Origin: Blastocatellia bacterium UBA7656
Lineage (GTDB): Bacteria; Acidobacteriota; Blastocatellia; UBA7656
Assembly (NCBI GenBank): GCA_002483445.1
Contig: DLHY01000135.1
Span: 13,807 to 49,521 of the forward strand
Reading direction: 5' to 3'
DNA: 35,715 nucleotides
A model generated the notes under the pieces. That model made no database searches, had not been told where the DNA came from, and worked only from the letters and a program-made list of their open reading frames with translations. Positions within the stretch are counted from its first letter, which is position 1. Each line of letters opens with the position of its first letter. Below are positions 7,593-15,649 of this stretch, piece after piece. Position numbers and translations under genes: made by a program.

Positions 7593-9161
7593 ATGGAAGA
7601 CTTCCAAAACGAATACAAGACTGAAGAACCTACTGATAATTTTCAGGTCGCCAACACACAACCTATCGAACCTCAAAGACGTGACCGCTCATCTGCCAGA
7701 TGGACATGGCTGTTTGCCTCCATACTCGGAGCGGCTCTCATCATCGCGGTGGCTGTCATACAGGCCGCTTACCTGCGAAGCAACCGCACAGTTCCGGAGC
7801 TTCCCCCTTCGCGCGCAACGACTCCCGTAAGCACGCCTTCTCCGGCGGAGCTTTCGAATTCTTTTCGAGAGATTACGAAGGTGATAAAACCTTCTGTCGT
7901 TTATATCGAAAATACAGGGACGGGGCGTCGCGATGATCTGAGCGAGTTCGGCCTGCCGTTTCCCGGAAGACCGCGCCGTGAGTCGAGCGCAGGATCGGGC
8001 TTCATAGTCACTCAGGACGGCTACATACTGACCAATAATCATGTCGTCGAAAACGCGACCCGCCTCGAAGTCACTCTTGCTGATAATAAAAAGCTGCCCG
8101 CAAGAGTCATAGGCACAGACAAAGAAACTGACCTCGCTGTAATCAAGATCGAGTCGACAGGGCTTCCCCTCGCAGTGCTGGGAGATTCGGACGAGGTTCA
8201 GCAGGGCGACTGGGTGCTTGCTTTGGGAAGTCCCTTCGGATTTCAGCAGACTCTCACCGCCGGAATCGTCAGCGCCACGGGGCGCGAATTCCCCGGCTCG
8301 CAATTCAGCCGGTACATTCAGACCGACGCTTCGATCAATCCCGGCAATTCGGGCGGCCCGCTCATCAACATGTCGGGCGAAGTCATCGGCATAAACACCA
8401 TGATCATAAGCGAGCCTCGCTTTGGCGGCGGCGGCGGCAACGTAGGCATTGGTTTCGCCATCGCTTCGAATACCGCCCGCGAAGTGTTCGCTAAACTCGT
8501 GCGCGACGGCAAAGTGAGCCGCGGATATCTCGGCGTATACGTAATAGAACTCGATGCTCCAAAGGCTCAATCGCTCGGCATTGAGCCGGGTTCAGGAGTC
8601 CTGGTCTCTGATGTTCCGAGCGACAACTCGCCAGCGGGTAAAGCAGGTCTTCGCAGCGGCGACGTGATCACTGCCTTTGACAGCAAGCCCGTGAGGTTGC
8701 CTCGCGAGCTTACCAACGCGGTCGCTTCGTTGCCGGTGGGCAAATCCGTGCGGGTCGATTTCGTGCGCGATGGCAAAAGTGAATCCGTCACGGTGGAGCT
8801 TGCCGAGCGAACGGAAGAAGTTCTCAATGCGCGCCGCTCTCAGCCCTCCCCTCCTGATCAGCAGGGCGAGGCGGAACCGGGCAGACTAGGACTGTTCGCT
8901 CAAACAGTGACGCCTGAAAAAGCGCAGGAGTTGAAGCTCCGTGTAGCGTCAGGCGCAATCGTCGTATTCGTTCAACCGGGCAGTCCTGCCTCTGAAGCGG
9001 GCCTTCGTCACGGCGATATAATTCATCGCCTCGGTCGCACTGAAATCAAGAGCGCAGACGATCTTACGGCTGCATCGAAGGCGCTCAAGGAAGGCGAAAA
9101 GATCGCAGTTCAGATCGAGCGCAACGGCCAGTTGGTCTGGCTGAACCTTAGTCTTGAATAA
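7593..9161 (+). CDS. htrA: Periplasmic serine protease/chaperone, HtrA/DegP family
   Basis: A 522-residue envelope protease that degrades or refolds damaged proteins. A short cytoplasmic tail precedes one N-terminal membrane segment (about 37-61), so it is probably anchored rather than released. A Pro/Ser-rich linker leads to a trypsin-like domain with catalytic triad H150 (TNNHVV), D180 (TDLAVIKI) and S253 (GNSGGP), all intact. Two PDZ domains follow (about 305-400 and 435-520). I chose the ATG at 7593, which has GGAAAGGAT upstream, over a TTG 36 bases earlier. It is a single-gene unit with its own leader and ends in a strong bidirectional terminator. The architecture (TM-protease-PDZ-PDZ) is typical of this family; degP or degS-type roles cannot be separated by sequence alone. 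Confidence 0.94.
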   Translation: MEDFQNEYKTEEPTDNFQVANTQPIEPQRRDRSSARWTWLFASILGAALIIAVAVIQAAYLRSNRTVPELPPSRATTPVSTPSPAELSNSFREITKVIKPSVVYIENTGTGRRDDLSEFGLPFPGRPRRESSAGSGFIVTQDGYILTNNHVVENATRLEVTLADNKKLPARVIGTDKETDLAVIKIESTGLPLAVLGDSDEVQQGDWVLALGSPFGFQQTLTAGIVSATGREFPGSQFSRYIQTDASINPGNSGGPLINMSGEVIGINTMIISEPRFGGGGGNVGIGFAIASNTAREVFAKLVRDGKVSRGYLGVYVIELDAPKAQSLGIEPGSGVLVSDVPSDNSPAGKAGLRSGDVITAFDSKPVRLPRELTNAVASLPVGKSVRVDFVRDGKSESVTVELAERTEEVLNARRSQPSPPDQQGEAEPGRLGLFAQTVTPEKAQELKLRVASGAIVVFVQPGSPASEAGLRHGDIIHRLGRTEIKSADDLTAASKALKEGEKIAVQIERNGQLVWLNLSLE

Positions 9162-9165
9162 AAGC

Positions 9166-9214
9166 AAAGAGCGTGACAGGTGATTGGACGAGTTCGCCCG
9201 TCACGCTCTTTTTC
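9166..9214. terminator. Bidirectional intrinsic terminator between htrA and the ABC permease
   Basis: AAAGAGCGTGAC (9166-9177) pairs perfectly with GTCACGCTCTTT (9200-9211), a 12-bp stem with a 22-base loop. T-tracts follow on both strands. It sits between the converging htrA and permease genes. Confidence 0.8.
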
Positions 9215-9229
9215 TGTCTGTCAGTCGCG

Positions 9230-10486
9230 CTACTCGTATCTCAAACATTCAATCGGGTCGAGCTTCGACGCTTTTCTCGCGGGCCAGACGCCGAAAACCA
9301 GTCCGATCATGATAGAAACGACCAGGCCCGTAACTACAGCCCACAGCGGGACGGAAGAAGGAAGCTCGGGGATGAGCCACGATAGCAACTGACTCGCTCC
9401 CAAGGCCAGAATCACTCCCATCAGTCCGCCCATAAGTGTCAAGGTCATCGCTTCGAACAAAAACTGCCGCGTTATGTCTCCGCGCCGCGCGCCCAATGCC
9501 TTGCGCACTCCTATCTCGGCAGTCCGCTCGGTGACGCTCACAAGCATGATATTCATCACGCCTATGCCGCCGACCATAAGCCCCACGCTTGAAATCGCTA
9601 TGGCCACGAGACCGAGCATCGCCGTGATGCTGTCGAACTGCTCGATGAAGCGGTCGGCTGTGCTAAGGTCGAAGTTGTTCGGGTCGCTGTGCTTCACTTC
9701 CCTTCGGCGGCGGAGAATATCTTCGAGTTGATCCAAAGCCGCGCGAAGCTGCCCCGTCTTTGCGCGCGAGATCAGCATGATCCAGTCGCTTCGCGGCGAC
9801 ATCTTGCGAAGCGTGCGCAGAGGAAGAAAGATATTGTTGTCGTCGAAGCTCTCGCCCAGAAAGCTCGTCTTTTTTTTCTCAAGCACGCCGATTATCTCGA
9901 ACAGATGCCCGCCCATCGTCACCTGTTTTCCGACTATCGAGCTTTGAAGAGGAAACAGAGCTTCGGCGACCGCAGGGCCGATGACCATCACTTCACGACG
10001 ATGCTGGTCGTCAATCTCGTTTATGAATCGCCCTTCTTCAATCGACAGATTCGTGGTCGTGGCATAGTTGGCCGATACGCCTTCGAGGTTTCCGCGCTTG
10101 TAGGTATTGCTTCCATAGCTGATCGTCCTGTCAAAGCGCCAGTCCATGAAATTCGTAATTGCAACGTCATCAATCGCCGTGGTCTGCTGGCGTATGGCTT
10201 CGGCGTCTTCGAGCGTGAGCGGCTTGCGGCTCCATTCCGAGCGGTCGCGCGAGCCGAACTGCGGCCCCGTTGTGAGGTGAAATGCATAGATGTTGCTCGT
10301 CCCATAGCTTTCGATCATATCGACCATGTTGTTGCGCAGTCCCGTGAGTATCGATGAAATGGCTATGACCGTCATCACGCCGATGACTATCCCCAGCACG
10401 GTGAGAAAACTGCGGAACTTGTGAGCGCGGATGTTGTCGAGCGCCATCCGCAGAATTTCAGTCGATATGAAAAGCCTGATCTTCAT
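9230..10486 (-). CDS. MacB/FtsX-type ABC transporter permease (copy 1)
   Basis: A 418-residue inner-membrane permease. The N-terminal membrane segment (FRSFLTVLGIVIGVMTVIAI) is followed by a large periplasmic MacB-like core and three C-terminal FtsX membrane segments. The conserved SVTERTAEIGVRKALGA cytoplasmic element lies between them, and the C terminus reads PARKASKLDPIECLRYE, typical of the family. Start at 10486 is set by AGGAGAGGA directly upstream; a longer frame exists only because it reads through a repeat array. Members extrude peptides, antibiotics or lipoproteins, or work as mechanotransmission devices with an ATPase. A second permease and an ATPase lie nearby. No MacA-like adaptor is present, so the substrate is open. 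Confidence 0.88.
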   Translation of the reverse strand: MKIRLFISTEILRMALDNIRAHKFRSFLTVLGIVIGVMTVIAISSILTGLRNNMVDMIESYGTSNIYAFHLTTGPQFGSRDRSEWSRKPLTLEDAEAIRQQTTAIDDVAITNFMDWRFDRTISYGSNTYKRGNLEGVSANYATTTNLSIEEGRFINEIDDQHRREVMVIGPAVAEALFPLQSSIVGKQVTMGGHLFEIIGVLEKKKTSFLGESFDDNNIFLPLRTLRKMSPRSDWIMLISRAKTGQLRAALDQLEDILRRRREVKHSDPNNFDLSTADRFIEQFDSITAMLGLVAIAISSVGLMVGGIGVMNIMLVSVTERTAEIGVRKALGARRGDITRQFLFEAMTLTLMGGLMGVILALGASQLLSWLIPELPSSVPLWAVVTGLVVSIMIGLVFGVWPARKASKLDPIECLRYE

Positions 10487-10497
10487 TCCTCTCCTAG

Positions 10498-10542
10498 GTA
10501 AAAGTCTATAGAGTCTTGAGAGTCCGGAGAGTCTTGAGAGTC
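10498..10542 (-). repeat. Five 9-bp GACTCTC-type tandem units in the permease-1 leader
   Basis: On the minus strand, five consecutive 9-mers begin GACTCTC, GACTCTC, GACTCTC, GACTCTA and GACTTTT, with variable last two or three bases. The array ends 11 bases before the ATG, next to the ribosome binding site. The same core word, in 7-bp register and ending in the same GACTTTT, precedes the ATPase gene at 12183-12224. Confidence 0.8.
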
Positions 10543-10604
10543 CGAACCCTCGATTGTTTTTCATCACGTCAGGGCGTCATCTCTGACGACCGGGAAGACT
10601 CCTC

Positions 10605-10636
10605 GGAAAACGTACAGCGGGCTGCCAGCCTGCTGG
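10605..10636. repeat. REP-like dispersed palindrome, copy 1
   Basis: GGAAAACGTAC followed by GGGCTGCCAGCC (ending near 10630) matches the arrangement at 22195-22225 and 35584-35614. The core is a short palindrome centred on GGCTGCCAGCC. It lies in the non-coding gap between the two ABC permeases. Confidence 0.6.
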
Positions 10637-10708
10637 TCCCCCGATTCTTCCACTTTCCGCGCGTCAACACTCTGGCCGACGGTTCTACCTGAAGACTCTT
10701 CAGAAAAC

Positions 10709-10722
10709 AGGAGTCAGAAGTC
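10709..10722 (-). repeat. Two GACTNCT heptads downstream of permease 2
   Basis: On the minus strand GACTTCT and GACTCCT follow each other in 7-base register, flanked by degenerate copies. They belong to the same word family as the leader arrays of the neighbouring ABC genes. Confidence 0.5.
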
Positions 10723-10761
10723 AGAATGTGTGCGCATTCCGCAATCGAACGCTGCCTCCAA

Positions 10762-12036
10762 TCACTTTTTCGTCAACGCAACTATCGGATCGAGACGCGC
10801 CGCCTTGAAGGCGGGGTAAATTCCAAAGATCATTCCGATGCTGCCTGACACGAGGAGCGACAGCAGAGCATAGAAAAAGGTTATGTTCATCGGCACAGGG
10901 GTCGCCGCACTTATGAGCCACGAGATGCCTGCCGCAAGCATCAGCCCAAGCATTCCGCCGAAGGATGAAAGCAGCGAGCTTTCGATCAGAAACTGCATCA
11001 TGATCTGATTTCGCCGCGCGCCGACGGCCTTGCGAAGCCCTATCTCGAAAGTCCGCTCCGTGACGCTCACAAGCATTATGTTCATCACCACGATTCCGCC
11101 CACGAGCAGCGAGATGAAAGTTATCGGCGTAACCACTCCCTTGATTGCGCCCGTGAACTGATCGACCTGGTTGTTGGCCTGTTCGACATCGACCAGGCCG
11201 AAATCATCCTTGTCGTTCCCTCTGAGCTTGTGCTTGTTGCGCAGAGCGACGCGGGCCTGCTCTATGGTGGCATTAAGGTGGGCGCGGCTCGGCGCTTTAC
11301 CGTGAAGCTGAAGGCTCTGGCGGCGACCAAAGAGTTTTCCATAAGTGGTGATGGGGATGTAGGCGTGATTGTCCATCGATCGACCGAACATAGAACCGCG
11401 CTTCTCCTCGACTCCGACTATCTGAAACGGCACATCTCTGATCTTGAGCGTGCGGCCAATGGGGTCTAAACCGGGATAAAATTTTTCTCTGATATCCCAG
11501 CCGATCACGCAGGCATAAGAAGCGCGCTCGGTTTCGTGAGGCGCGAGGAAACGGCCCTCCGCGATAGTCTTGTCTTCTATCTCAGCCATATTCGCAGTCA
11601 CGCCAGCGATCTGAGTGCCGAAGAGTTCCTGCCCTTCCTGCTTGAGGTCTTGCGAAGTGTTGACCTGCGCGCCGACTTCGGTGCATTTGGTGCATTGCTC
11701 CTTAAGCCATTCGAGGTCGTCCCATTCCAATCGCTTATTGCGCCGATTCATCTCGTCCCATTCATCTTCGGAGATGTGGCCGACGTTGGCCATTCGCGCG
11801 ATCATGAAATGATTTGACCCCAGCACCTTGCTTATACGGTCGACGACATAAGCGTTCAATCCGTCGATGGAAGCTCCGACGACGACGACCGAGGCGACAC
11901 CGATGATAATGCCGATGAGCGTGAGGAAAGAGCGCAGCTTGTGCGCAAGGACGGCTTGCAGAGCGAGTTTGAAGGAGTCGAGATAGAAAGAGTATATATA
12001 TCGCATAAGACTGACCGCTGAGATGATTGACGACAT
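10762..12036 (-). CDS. MacB/FtsX-type ABC transporter permease (copy 2)
   Basis: A 424-residue permease with the same plan as copy 1: an N-terminal membrane helix (FLTLIGIIIGVASVVVVGA), a periplasmic core of about 220 residues, and three C-terminal FtsX helices with the VSVTERTFEIGLRKAVGAR element. It ends PAFKAARLDPIVALTKK. It diverges clearly from copy 1 and has a Cys pair in the periplasmic part (EQCTKCTE), possibly a disulfide. The ATG at 12036 has no clear ribosome binding site; an internal ATG at 12006 is an alternative. It lies upstream of copy 1 on the same strand and divergent to the ATPase, suggesting one heteromeric transporter or two related ones sharing an ATPase. Confidence 0.87.
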   Translation of the reverse strand: MSSIISAVSLMRYIYSFYLDSFKLALQAVLAHKLRSFLTLIGIIIGVASVVVVGASIDGLNAYVVDRISKVLGSNHFMIARMANVGHISEDEWDEMNRRNKRLEWDDLEWLKEQCTKCTEVGAQVNTSQDLKQEGQELFGTQIAGVTANMAEIEDKTIAEGRFLAPHETERASYACVIGWDIREKFYPGLDPIGRTLKIRDVPFQIVGVEEKRGSMFGRSMDNHAYIPITTYGKLFGRRQSLQLHGKAPSRAHLNATIEQARVALRNKHKLRGNDKDDFGLVDVEQANNQVDQFTGAIKGVVTPITFISLLVGGIVVMNIMLVSVTERTFEIGLRKAVGARRNQIMMQFLIESSLLSSFGGMLGLMLAAGISWLISAATPVPMNITFFYALLSLLVSGSIGMIFGIYPAFKAARLDPIVALTKK

Positions 12037-12093
12037 GGCTATTACGACGAAATTTTGCTAAATGTTTATAGGTATTTTCTTTTGCAAAGTGGT

Positions 12094-12142
12094 GGTCAGT
12101 GGTCAGGAGAGGGAACAGGTGACAGGTGACAGGTGACAGGGG
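12094..12142. repeat. Short heptanucleotide tandem repeats in the divergent ABC promoter region
   Basis: GGTCAGT-GGTCAGG (12094-12107) is followed by four consecutive heptads, ACAGGTG three times and ACAGGGG (12115-12142). GGAACAGGT (12112-12120) is an exact inverted copy of ACCTGTTCC (12162-12170), so the region can also fold. It lies between the divergent permease-2 and ATPase starts. Confidence 0.75.
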
Positions 12143-12182
12143 GGAAATATCCGGGTCTGTAACCTGTTCCATGTCACCTTCT

Positions 12183-12224
12183 GACTTCCGACTCCAGACT
12201 CCAGACTCTCGACTCCAGACTTTT
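12183..12224 (+). repeat. Six exact-register GACT heptads in the ABC ATPase leader
   Basis: Six consecutive heptads all begin GACT: GACTTCC, GACTCCA, GACTCCA, GACTCTC, GACTCCA and GACTTTT. The array ends 2 bases before the GAAGGAG ribosome binding site of the ATPase. It is too regular to be chance, and since 7 is not a multiple of 3 it is not a coding repeat. Confidence 0.85.
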
Positions 12225-12236
12225 CGAAGGAGCCTT

Positions 12237-12953
12237 ATGAGCAATTCGTGGTCGCCGATAGTATATCTGGAAGATGTCGCGCGGGTTTTTCGCAACGGGG
12301 CGGAAGAGACTCGTGTACTCGATGGAATCGATCTCGAAATTCACGCAGGCGAGTACGCGCTGATACTCGGCCCGTCGGGGTGCGGCAAATCGACTATGCT
12401 TGCCATTATGGGATTGATGGATTCTCCGACCGAAGGCGTTTACTGCTTCGACTCGAAGCCGGTTCACGCGATGAGCGCGTCGGAGCGCGCCCGCATTCGA
12501 AGTCAGGATATAGGATTCGTGTTTCAGAATTTCAATCTGATAGGCGATATGACCATCTTCGAAAACGTCGAACAGCCGCTCGTCTATCAGAAGATGAAAT
12601 CCTCCGCGCGACGAGATCGAGTAAATGAAATTCTTGAAAAAGTCGGCCTGACGGATCAGGCCCGCCGTCGGCCCTCTCAACTTTCAGGCGGACAACAGCA
12701 GAAGGTCGCCGTCGCCCGCGCGCTCGTAGCCCGTCCGAGAATACTGCTTGCCGATGAGCCTACAGGGAATCTCGATTCGGCAAGCGGCGAGGCCATCATG
12801 ATTATGCTCCGACAGGTGCATGAAGAAGGCACGACGGTTTGCATGGTGACGCACGATCCGCGTTTCGCGAAGATGGCTGACAGATTGATTCACATGCTCG
12901 ACGGGAGGCTTGTTGAGGGGCTATCGGAGAAAGGTTCATGGATGCCCAGATAG
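12237..12953 (+). CDS. ABC transporter ATP-binding protein (MacB/LolD type)
   Basis: A 238-residue cytoplasmic ATPase of the MacB/LolD/FtsE group. It has Walker A GPSGCGKST (45-53), Q-loop Q97, signature LSGGQQQ (149-155), Walker B ILLADE (169-174) followed by PTGNLD, and switch H206. The start at 12237 follows a GAAGGAG site; upstream in-frame codons only read through the heptad repeats. It is transcribed away from the two permeases, which it probably energises. It is shorter than MacB because the permease is a separate gene. The final residues overlap a stem-loop (12940-12964). Confidence 0.9.
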   Translation: MSNSWSPIVYLEDVARVFRNGAEETRVLDGIDLEIHAGEYALILGPSGCGKSTMLAIMGLMDSPTEGVYCFDSKPVHAMSASERARIRSQDIGFVFQNFNLIGDMTIFENVEQPLVYQKMKSSARRDRVNEILEKVGLTDQARRRPSQLSGGQQQKVAVARALVARPRILLADEPTGNLDSASGEAIMIMLRQVHEEGTTVCMVTHDPRFAKMADRLIHMLDGRLVEGLSEKGSWMPR

Positions 12954-12964
12954 TCCGGGCATCC
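12940..12964. terminator. Stem-loop at the end of the ABC ATPase gene
   Basis: GGATGCCC (12940-12947) pairs with GGGCATCC (12957-12964), an 8-bp perfect stem with a 9-base loop that contains the ATPase stop codon. An alternative hairpin ATCCGT/ACGGAT (12961-12966 and 12980-12985) overlaps it. T-tracts are poor, so this may be an mRNA-stabilising or Rho-type end rather than a classic terminator. Confidence 0.45.
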
Positions 12965-12984
12965 GTTTGGGGGGCAAAGACGGA

Positions 12985-13098
12985 TCAATACTCTCCGAAT
13001 TTCTTGTCTTCCGCCCTGAAGAATTTGTCCATAACCAGCATGGCCACAAGCCCAAGCCACAGAGTTATGAGCATCAGGTAGAGAAGCGTCGAATCCAC
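12985..13098 (-). CDS. Small single-pass membrane protein of 37 residues
   Basis: A short frame read from a GTG at 13098 to a TGA at 12985. GGGAGGAC lies 6 bases upstream of the GTG, which is a strong ribosome binding site. The product starts MDSTLLYLMLITLWLGLV, forms one hydrophobic helix (about residues 5-22, flanked by Met and Trp), and ends with a charged tail (DKFFRAEDKKFGEY). This is the layout of regulatory small membrane proteins that bind larger transporters or enzymes. It converges on the ABC ATPase. I do not recognise a family; it is not KdpF by sequence. Confidence rests on the ribosome binding site and the clean TM-plus-charged-tail design. Confidence 0.6.
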   Translation of the reverse strand: MDSTLLYLMLITLWLGLVAMLVMDKFFRAEDKKFGEY

Positions 13099-13325
13099 AA
13101 AAGTGTCCTCCCGGCTGACAGATTGTTGAAAGATGGAAGTGACTATACATCAAAAAAACGATGAGTCAATTCCCCGTGCGGGTGAGTCGTGAGCAGGTAG
13201 AAAGATATTGAGCAGAATTAAGAGGATTCGCGGGATTTTGAGGATTTCCGTTCAGCCAATCCTGTTTATCTCAGAGGAATTTGATTTCATCATATTCAAT
13301 GTCCTGTTATCATCCTGGGGTCATC

Positions 13326-14228
13326 ATGAAATCGGAGCAGTTCAATTCCACGGGCGATGTTAAATCCCGCCAGCGTTTCAGCCGTTTGAATTCCAAAAAA
13401 ATTTATGCGCTGATCGCTCCGCTCGCACTCGGTTTCTTCGCCTTTCACGGACTGCGCTGGTTCGAATATGCTGTCACGTTCCACCCCGAACGATACGACG
13501 CGGCTCAAGCGTGGCAAGTTCCCCGTGATGGAGAAGATGTCTGGTTTGCGACCGAGGGAAATCTCAGGCTGCACGGCTGGTTCATCAACTCTCAGGTCAA
13601 GCCCGCTCTTGCGACCGTGATTTATTTCCATGGCAATGGCGGCAACCTGAGTTATATCGCCCGACTCGGCGAGAGTCTTTCTCAACGCGGGTTCGATGTT
13701 TTGCTTTTCGATTATCGCGGCTACGGGCGCAGCGAAGGCAGCATCCTTGATGAACGAGACCTCTATGCTGATGCGGAGGCAGCATACAATTACGTGATCA
13801 ATGAGCGAATGGTGTTGCCCGCGCGTGTCGTACTCTACGGGCAATCGCTCGGAACTACGGCTGCCGTCGATGTGGCCTCGCGCAGGGAGACGAGCGCGAT
13901 CATTCTTGAATCGGGTCTGAGTTCGGCAAGCAGTATGGCTGAAAAGATGATGCCGTGGGTCCCGCAATTTCTGCGCGAGTTCGGCAGGAATCGCTTTGAT
14001 AGTGTGAAAAAACTTGCTCAGGTTCACTGCCCGTCTCTCATAACGCATGGTGATCCTGATCCTACTATCCCCACCGAGCAAGGGCGCGAACTGTTTGCCG
14101 CTGCCAACGAGCCTAAGAAACTGATGGTGATTCCCGGCGCGGGCCATTGTGTGTTCGGCTTCGGAGGAGATGATTACTTCGACCAGATAGCCGCATTTAT
14201 ACGAGAGGCCATTGGCAAAAAACTATAG
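13326..14228 (+). CDS. Membrane-anchored alpha/beta hydrolase (ABHD13/YfhR-like)
   Basis: About 300 residues. An N-terminal membrane segment (KKIYALIAPLALGFFAFHG) is followed by an alpha/beta-hydrolase fold with oxyanion motif HGNGGN, nucleophile elbow GQSLG (S174), acid D243/D245 in HGDPDPTIP and H274 in GAGHC. All triad residues are present. The order and the FDYRGYGRSEG motif match the ABHD13/YfhR/BEM46 group of probable serine hydrolases of unknown substrate. The start is uncertain: ATG 13326 is chosen because the membrane segment follows directly, while a TTG at 13281 has AGAGGAA too close upstream. It stands alone between oppositely oriented genes. Confidence 0.85.
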   Translation: MKSEQFNSTGDVKSRQRFSRLNSKKIYALIAPLALGFFAFHGLRWFEYAVTFHPERYDAAQAWQVPRDGEDVWFATEGNLRLHGWFINSQVKPALATVIYFHGNGGNLSYIARLGESLSQRGFDVLLFDYRGYGRSEGSILDERDLYADAEAAYNYVINERMVLPARVVLYGQSLGTTAAVDVASRRETSAIILESGLSSASSMAEKMMPWVPQFLREFGRNRFDSVKKLAQVHCPSLITHGDPDPTIPTEQGRELFAAANEPKKLMVIPGAGHCVFGFGGDDYFDQIAAFIREAIGKKL

Positions 14229-14264
14229 CGGCTTGCATAAGCATGAACAGCGAGAGGGGTTCCT

Positions 14265-14288
14265 GACGCCGAGACGCCGAGACGCCGA
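14265..14288. repeat. Three perfect 8-bp tandem repeats
   Basis: GACGCCGA is repeated three times without interruption (14265-14288), just after the hydrolase gene, in the gap before the convergent acyltransferase gene. Confidence 0.7.
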
Positions 14289-14380
14289 GTTTACGCAGAG
14301 AAGAGTTTTTGCGCTGGGTCTCCCGCGATTTCATCAACATACTTTTCACCAATCCTCGATCACAGCTTCGTTTTCACCCA

Positions 14381-15607
14381 TCATCTCTTTTTGAGTTTCA
14401 CTCCAAACAACAGCCGCGTGATGTTCGTTCGACGCGCGAACACTTCATACAAGAGAAGCGTGGCGGCGACTGATGCCAGACTTACAGCAAAATATTTCGC
14501 CATCACACCTGCCTCCCATTTCACCACATAGAAGCCGATTATCACGACCACAGTTTCGTGGATGATGTAAAAAGGCAGGACGACTTCATTGGCATATCGA
14601 AGAATTTTATCGATGACCGCGGGCTTACTGTGAGTGTCATTGATGGTTTGTCGAAGAGAAGAGCGGCGTCGCTTGTATCGCTGCCCCAGCCCCCAGAGGC
14701 CGATTACCCAGAACCACGAACTCAAGCCTTTGAACATTCTCCACAAAACGCTTTCGATCCCATAGCCGCGACTCGGATCTATGCCTTCCTGCCACGTTTT
14801 GACGGAAGCCCAGAAAAAAACCGCGAGGGCGAGTGCGCCTGCCGCGAGCGCGATGATAGAGTTTCGGGAGGCCGATTCTTCAAATCTGTCGTCGGAGGCG
14901 AAAATAAAACCCATTATCAGAAAGCTCAAAAACGAGTAGCGATTCCATCCGGCGGACTCGCCCAGATGAACGAACAACTCGATTGAGACTACCGGAACAG
15001 CGAGCAGCAGTATCGCGCCTCTTAGCTCACACAGGTTTGCCACTCGTGAAACGAACCTGGAGTCTTTTCTCAGATAGACGAACAGTGGCAGCGCCATCAG
15101 AGAAAAAATGAAGAGGTAATAGAGGAACCACAGATGGGCGATTTCGAAGAGACCAACAGCCGGGTCTGCGTGAAAGAACCGCGGAAAGGATGGAGTCAAC
15201 ACAACGCGAAAGAATTGCGGATAGAATTGCCAGAATGAATCCTGATAATCGGGATTGGCGAGCAGAGCGTAATAACGCAAAGGCGGAGCTATCACCGCTA
15301 CGCCGAATATGAACGGTATGAGCAGGCGGCGGACTCTTTCTTTAAGGTACTCACCGACGGTTCGATGATTCAGCGAGTGCCACGTAGCGATGCCTGCCAT
15401 GAAAAAAAGCAGCGGCATTCCCCACTGAGAAACGAATCCCACGAGAGCCATCATCAGAAGGCTGGTCTGTTCATTCTTGACGTAGTAGGGCATGAGATCG
15501 AAGATTCTGGCGGTGTGAAAAAAGACCAGTCCCAGCACGAGCAAAGCTCTCACAGAATCCACATCGCCGCGCCTATTGATTTTATTGTTTGCAGGGCTGG
15601 CGATCAT
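14381..15607 (-). CDS. Acyltransferase family 3 membrane protein (OafA/MdoC-like)
   Basis: A 408-residue integral membrane protein with about ten hydrophobic segments. It opens with the family hallmark near the N terminus: R-A-L-L-V-L-G-L-V-F-F-H, where the FFH histidine is the presumed catalytic residue. A second typical element is the ERVRRLLIPFIFG block. Members O-acylate cell-surface glycans, membrane-derived glucans or antibiotics using acyl donors from the cytoplasm. The start at 15607 lacks a ribosome binding site, and a TACAAT sequence lies 6 bases upstream, so the mRNA may be leaderless. It is the last gene of the minus-strand run that includes the island nucleases. The acyl acceptor cannot be told. 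Confidence 0.82.
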   Translation of the reverse strand: MIASPANNKINRRGDVDSVRALLVLGLVFFHTARIFDLMPYYVKNEQTSLLMMALVGFVSQWGMPLLFFMAGIATWHSLNHRTVGEYLKERVRRLLIPFIFGVAVIAPPLRYYALLANPDYQDSFWQFYPQFFRVVLTPSFPRFFHADPAVGLFEIAHLWFLYYLFIFSLMALPLFVYLRKDSRFVSRVANLCELRGAILLLAVPVVSIELFVHLGESAGWNRYSFLSFLIMGFIFASDDRFEESASRNSIIALAAGALALAVFFWASVKTWQEGIDPSRGYGIESVLWRMFKGLSSWFWVIGLWGLGQRYKRRRSSLRQTINDTHSKPAVIDKILRYANEVVLPFYIIHETVVVIIGFYVVKWEAGVMAKYFAVSLASVAATLLLYEVFARRTNITRLLFGVKLKKR

Positions 15608-15613
15608 ATTGAG

Positions 15614-15619
15614 ATTGTA
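15614..15619 (-). promoter_or_regulatory. Possible -10 element for a leaderless transcript
   Basis: TACAAT on the minus strand ends 6 bases before the acyltransferase ATG at 15607. This would place the first transcribed base at or next to the ATG. No strong -35 hexamer is visible at the matching distance. Confidence 0.35.
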
Positions 15620-15649
15620 GGGGATTGTGAGAAGAGATTGGAGCGGATA

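Noticed and set aside
10487..10567. N-terminal extension of permease 1
   Set aside because: It reads through the GACTCTC repeat (giving a GLSRLSGLSRL-like stretch), and the strong ribosome binding site lies after it.
12985..13098. Identity of the small membrane protein as KdpF
   Set aside because: Size fits but the sequence does not resemble KdpF and no kdpABC genes are near.
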